Below, one piece after another: positions 59,840 to 64,000 of a DNA stretch of 64,000 nt. The stretch is taken from assembly GCA_037176845.1 (NCBI GenBank), contig JAYKXP010000059.1, positions 1 through 64,000 of the forward strand. Direction: 5' to 3'. Made by a program: the position numbers and the translations under genes. The notes beneath the pieces were generated by a model, which saw nothing but the letters and a program-made list of their open reading frames with translations, had not been told where the DNA came from and ran no database searches. Position 1 is the stretch's first letter. Each line of letters starts with the position of its first letter. This stretch comes from Paramarasmius palmivorus. Lineage: Eukaryota > Basidiomycota > Agaricomycetes > Agaricales > Marasmiaceae.

Positions 59840-60386
59840 TTAGCGCCATGTATCAGATAAACTCTGTGATCCACTTGCGCCGATGTTCCCAAAACCATGC
59901 TGAAATAAAGTTGCGAGCTCCGCAATCAGCTCAAGCTGCTGCATGAAGGCGACGTCCTCCGAGTCCTGGAGGACCTCTCCGACAGGACGCCTATTAGCCG
60001 GTGAATCCATAGGAGCACTAAGCTCGACGAACAAGATTGGACGAGCACTCGGGGTGTTCTGCAATTACTCAAGTGAATGGTCGTACGTTGCACGATGAAC
60101 GCACTTGAGGGGCCGACTCGGGCAACATTATTGCCGACGCCTTTCCGCTGATTACCATCCTCACAACTTTGTCGTCGCGAGTCACCACTCTTTGTTGGAA
60201 CCCACAGACACCACCCGCGACGCGGTAAAACATACCAAGTTCCATCTTTAGTTTTAATCCGTCCACGAGTGCCTGTAGTGCGTTGCCGCCATTGTTCGTG
60301 ATTTCTGCCATTTGGATAAGTCGATGGATGAGGGGAGCAGACTGGAAGCGCGGATGATTTTTGAACTCAGCCTCGAAAAGACTCAC
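59840..60386 (-). CDS. unresolved orphan gene, 5' end not found
   Basis: Two exons can be supported on the minus strand: complement(59840..60058) and complement(60105..60341), joined by GTGCGT..TTGCAG in frame to give about 151 residues. They include APLIHRLIQMAEITNNGG, LGMFYRVAGGVCGFQQRV, VVRMVISGKASAIMLPES, then ARPILFVELSAPMDSPANRR and EDVAFMQQLELIAELATLF, ending SLSDTWR. The reading stays open upstream to 60386 (SLFEAEFKNHPRFQ) but no ATG follows and a stop lies just before. Either a further exon lies upstream or the gene has lost its start. Family not recognised. Confidence 0.45.
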
Positions 60387-60743
60387 GCCTCAGGTCTCAG
60401 ATCCCATAGTCGTTTCCCCGTGATCACGGCGGAAAGCCATCGAAAACATAACTTAGACTATGCACAGCCAAAGCAGCGCCTAGCGGAACAAAAGGAACCG
60501 ATCCGGCTGTCTGTGATTGCCAAGATAAGTAACAGCCTTCCGGTGTACTACTCCGCCAGCTATCGGTTTCAGTGGTTCCACAAAAAACGAGTCCGTGGTT
60601 GCGCCAACTTGAAAAGAACTGGTTTTTCATATATTAAAACATTCTACTATAGCTCTATAGCCTATAGATTATTCATCTGAACGGTAGACAGTTTCGTCAG
60701 CATGCGTTCAATTCAGCACGAACGACGAAACACACACGCACCT
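60387..60743. other. spacer, possibly with a missing 5' exon
   Basis: Upstream of the unresolved gene and downstream of the triple-barrel gene. A 68-codon frame on the minus strand ends at 60424, but I could not join it to the next exon. Confidence 0.3.
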
Positions 60744-62246
60744 TCAATAACCTCTATCTTGCTCGATAAGCCTCAACCCGCCTTTGACCTCCCAAGTAAC
60801 TTTGATCCTTCCAACATCGAGCCCTGCCAGTTTGCGGAAAGCACCTTCACTCAGGTCAATATCATTTGGTCCGCATCCTGGGCACAGATCGACCACAGTC
60901 ACGTCTACGACTTTGTTCTTGTCTGTTTCCTCGCTTGTTAGCCAACGTCTTGCGGCACCTAAAGGAATATAGACATACAATGTACATTGAGATGTTTCCA
61001 GCACTTGCTTCCATTTGCATATTGACCTTGAGGGAGCGCAACGACGAGGTCGGAATTCTTGCTTGGGGCACCGCAGGCTCCGTATCCGCCGTTGGGCTGG
61101 TACCAGGTAGCTGAACGAGCACACGAAGTGAATAGGAAGAGCAGTACAAAGGGGGTGGGATGCACTCACCATCACCAGTGATAGCGTTGATAGAAGGGAA
61201 GCCGACAGCATAAGCTTCCTCCTCGTCCTCATAGTCATAGGAGGCCTCTTCTTCGTAGTCAACAGCATCCAAGAGCTGGATACCACCCAGCACGTTCCAA
61301 GTGACCTTGATCCTTCCCGTACCCAAGCTCGCTAGTTTCTTGAACGCCCCCTCAGACAGGTCGATGTCGTTGGGCCCGCATCCTGGACAAAGATCGACAA
61401 CAGTGACATCAACGTACTTGTCCTTATCTGTCAGAAGTACATTTCAATCAGCGGAGGAAAACAAGTGATAAATACATAGACTGACAATGCACACCAAGGT
61501 GTTTCCAGCACTTCTTACCGCCCGCGTACTGTCCTTGAGGGAGCGCTACCACGAGGTCAGAGTTCTTACTAGGGGCACCACAAGCACCGTAGCCTCCGTT
61601 TGGCTGGTACCACGTCGCTGTGAGTGCATGCGTTAGTGACAAAAGCGAAGAAACTAGTTCGTCGTGCTTACCATCACCAGTGACCTTGGTATCAACTGGC
61701 ATATCCTCTTCCACTTCATCCAACAGCTGGAGCCCGCCCTTGAAGTCCCAGTTGACTTTAATGCGTCCAACATCGAGATTTGCCTAAGAATCATGAAACC
61801 AAGCAAAGCTCCTGGATTAAGAATTGACGTACGAGTTTGCGGAACGCTCCTTCAGTAAGATCAATGTCATTTGGACCGCAACCGGGACAGAGATCGGCGA
61901 CAGTGACATCGACGACCTTGTTCTTGTCTGCAAAGCATGGGTTATGAGAAACGAGATAAATACAGAAGGAGTCGGAACCTACAGTGTACATTGATATGCT
62001 TCCGGCAGTTGCTGCCGTTGGCGTACTTGCCCTTGGGCAGCGCGACGACTAGGTCAGAGTTCTGGTTCTTTGCACCACAAGCACCATAGTTTCCCCCAGG
62101 TTGATACCAGGTAGCTGCGAGACGAACAAAGGTTAACCAAAGTGAAGGAATCAAGCGACCGGGAAAGACTGACCATCACCGTTGATAGCATTGACCAGGC
62201 CAATGGAGGCGAAGAGAATAGGAAGCAGAAGATTATTCAGTTGCAT
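60744..62246 (-). CDS. secreted protein with three tandem double-psi beta-barrel (expansin/barwin-like) domains
   Basis: 370 residues from eight exons: complement(60744..60922, 60979..61110, 61170..61427, 61486..61617, 61672..61783, 61833..61927, 61983..62114, 62174..62246). The signal peptide MQLNNLLLPILFASIGLVNA has a typical c-region. Then comes one DPBB unit three times, each built the same way: TWYQP..GAYGACG-type start, SDLVVALP, Cys-Lys-His pair, KVVDVTV.DLCPGCGPNDID and L.EGAFRKLA..GRIKV.W. Linkers are acidic (EEEASYDYEDEEEAY between units 2 and 3). Each domain keeps the Cys pattern and the Asp in GPNDIDL. Single-domain relatives (loosenin, barwin, RlpA-like) loosen cell walls or bind glycans; three in one chain would give multivalent binding. 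The introns recur at the same places in the three units. Confidence 0.88.
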
Positions 62247-62296
62247 CTTGAGAAAAACCGTGAGCCAGTGAGTTATGAAAGTGGACTGAAGCTGAC

Positions 62297-62303
62297 TTTT
62301 ATA
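62297..62303 (-). promoter_or_regulatory. TATA box of the triple-barrel gene
   Basis: TATAAAA on the minus strand 51-57 bp before the ATG at 62246; the whole local sequence is GAGTATAAAAGTC. Confidence 0.6.
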
Positions 62304-63178
62304 CTCCTCGATCCTGTTCCCTTTGGGATTGACTGCGATGTTTGTCGGAGGATGCATAAGCCACTGGCAGTCAAAGTGATGCAAATGTTTTGTGCGCCTT
62401 CCGTGCTTCCCGAGCCTGGAATGGAACAAGATTCATCGATGCCAGCTCAAAGGTTTGCCAGCGCCCAGGGATGACGGAAAACCGATAGCGCCATTCCGGG
62501 GATGGGTTTGGGGCGTCCTTGCTTGTATGGTAGCCGTAAACTACTGTGGTAGAATTGGACGAGGGATGCATTGTAGAGTATCCGGCGAACTCACCCCTCT
62601 GCTAGTCGACGAAGAATGCAACCTCAAGATGCCAACAGCTAGCGGTGCAGCGGAGGACAGGCTATACAAGTGACCTTCCCCGCGTATCCCCACAAACAAG
62701 TGCGCCCGTTAGCGTATTCGGTCCAAAAAGAAGGCTGTGAGCGATAGAATGTAGAATTCGGGAAGTTTGTTCGCGATATTTCCGTCCTGCAAAGACGGAT
62801 CTCTTGATTCTCGATACCGGATATGATTTTGCCTTTGTTCTGTATTGTATTATTAGGAAACGAAGAGAAGGATTGTGACCAGTGGTACGCGCCATGTTCT
62901 AGTCCAAAAATGCCACTCCGACTCGGAGACTCTGTCTAGTACCCATGCTGTCAGTGCTGCAGCGGGGAGGGATCTTGACAGAATTCTCCACTGACGTCTT
63001 CCATGCTTTCCCATATCCCAGTCTTATAACTTGTTCATTGAGATGCTCGTGTTGAGTGCTTGAGATGGACATCATGGCAAGAAGGCAAGAAGGAGAATGG
63101 CCGACCATCGCCATCACCGGTCCGTCTGATGCTTATTGTGTGCCCTACCTGACTGCCATTGTTCCTCCAATCTTCACT
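62304..63178. other. divergent promoter region
   Basis: About 870 bp between the triple-barrel gene and the farnesyltransferase gene. No gene seen apart from an upstream in-frame extension of the latter starting at ATG 63065 or 63074. Confidence 0.4.
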
Positions 63179-64000
63179 ATGGCCAAACCAACACCAAACG
63201 ACTCTTTTCCGACACCAACTTCGCAGGTCCAGTCAGAAACAGAAGAAGTTCTTGCAGCCCATGCCCCTCCAGCAGACTCGACGCTTCAAAGGAAAAAGCA
63301 TCTCAGCTTTCTTATCCGACATTTAACACAAGGATTTCCCTCTCGATATGCCTCTCAGGATGCCAGCCAGCCTTGGTTAATGTTTTGGACTCTTCAAGCT
63401 TTCAGCACATTACAAGTCGGATTGGATCCAGGAAACAGACGACGCGTAATCGACAAGATGCTGGCTTGCCAACATCCAGATGGAGGATTCGGTGGTGGAC
63501 CAGGACACGAAGCTCATTTGCTTCCTACTTATGCTGCAGTATGCTCGCTGGCAATAGTCGGGAGTCCAGGCGAAAACGGGGGTTGGGATCAAATCGACAG
63601 GTAAGTGAATATGAATTACGATCTACTGATATTCTAAGTCTTTTTGTAGAAAGAAGCTCTATGAATTCTTCATGTCACTCAAGCAGCCCGATGGATCTTT
63701 CACAGTATCGCGGCAAGGAGAGGTTGACGTCCGGTGGGTGCCTTTTTTTACCACACCGAGCTTCACCGGCAACTGACGCTCGTCTTGCAGTGGAATATAC
63801 TGCCTTCTCGCTGTAGCGACCCTGCTGAACATCCTAACATCCGAACTAGTCGCTGGAACACCAGAATTCATTGCATCCTGTCAAACATACGAAGGTGGAT
63901 TTGCATCGGCCTCGTTCCCTTTCTTCACATCCTCAGGCGATCTCCTCTCTTCTCCACGTCCGCAATTAGGCGAAGCCCACGGTGGATATACCTTCTGCGC
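63179..64000 (+). CDS. protein farnesyltransferase beta subunit (partial, runs off the right edge)
   Basis: First three exons: join(63179..63600, 63650..63733, 63791..64000 and beyond), 238 residues present. Beta subunit of the enzyme that attaches farnesyl to CaaX proteins such as Ras and a-factor-type pheromones. Prenyltransferase alpha-alpha barrel repeats are visible: [63 protein letters not shown] and [11 protein letters not shown], the last two contributing to the zinc and farnesyl-PP site. The GEVDVR wording favours farnesyl- over geranylgeranyltransferase. The start [16 protein letters not shown] is preferred since it looks like the usual family start, but the frame is open upstream to ATGs at 63065 and 63074. 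The zinc ligands beyond residue 238 are outside the window. Confidence 0.9.

Noticed and set aside
60424..60630. 68-codon frame as the 5' exon of the unresolved gene
   Set aside because: I could find no donor/acceptor pair joining it in frame to the exon at 60105-60341.

Overview
The window is fungal nuclear DNA, most likely from a mushroom-forming basidiomycete (Agaricomycetes). Genes are cut by many short (about 48-70 nt) introns, and the gene content fits: GSTFuA/LigE-like glutathione transferases, a hydroxyquinol dioxygenase, a TEA/ATTS factor, basidiomycete-type orphan proteins and compact divergent promoters. I read 26 intact or nearly intact protein genes with about 120 introns, plus one gene with an unresolved 5' end and one pseudogene. 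All exon joins were checked by hand for reading frame; none has transcript support.

Layout: 1-1.2 kb, gene-free, bounded by a short inverted repeat. 1.2-6.9 kb, block A: three tandem GST genes (minus strand) and a conserved non-coding tail. 7.2-9.3 kb, a small beta-rich orphan and a dead zinc-type dehydrogenase. 9.4-19.3 kb, a dense housekeeping run: WRAP53/TCAB1-like WD40, an orphan, FEN1, two tandem SDRs, a Grx5-type glutaredoxin and an intradiol dioxygenase. 20-23 kb, a divergent pair of one unknown small-protein family, the right-hand copy frameshifted. 23-29 kb, a Zn2Cys6 regulator and an MCT-type transporter. 31-33 kb, a TEA-domain factor. 34-42 kb, an F-box protein, a GRAM/TBC/EF-hand Rab-GAP and WDR5. 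43-46 kb, a large orphan. 46.7-49.1 kb, a kinesin-14. 49.2-56.05 kb, block B: a second copy of the GST triplet in the same orientation, interrupted by a hAT-like element. 56.1-56.5 kb, telomere-like and palindromic DNA with a tRNA-like unit. 56.6-64 kb, an orphan, a nitronate monooxygenase, an unresolved gene, a secreted protein with three double-psi beta-barrel domains, and farnesyltransferase beta running off the right edge.

The main story is the GST duplication. Block B lies about 80 bp from the start of the intact kinesin gene, and the 3' flanks of four GST genes carry decayed pieces of that kinesin start. The repeat unit therefore arose at the kinesin locus, was amplified to three, and the whole array was copied about 42 kb away. 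Each unit also carries a structured non-coding repeat. Block B was later hit by a 1,172 bp element with perfect 74 bp terminal inverted repeats and an 8 bp target duplication; block A keeps the empty site. Functionally the GSTs, glutaredoxin, hydroxyquinol dioxygenase, SDRs and nitronate monooxygenase would suit detoxification and aromatic turnover in a wood or litter decayer, but this is inference.
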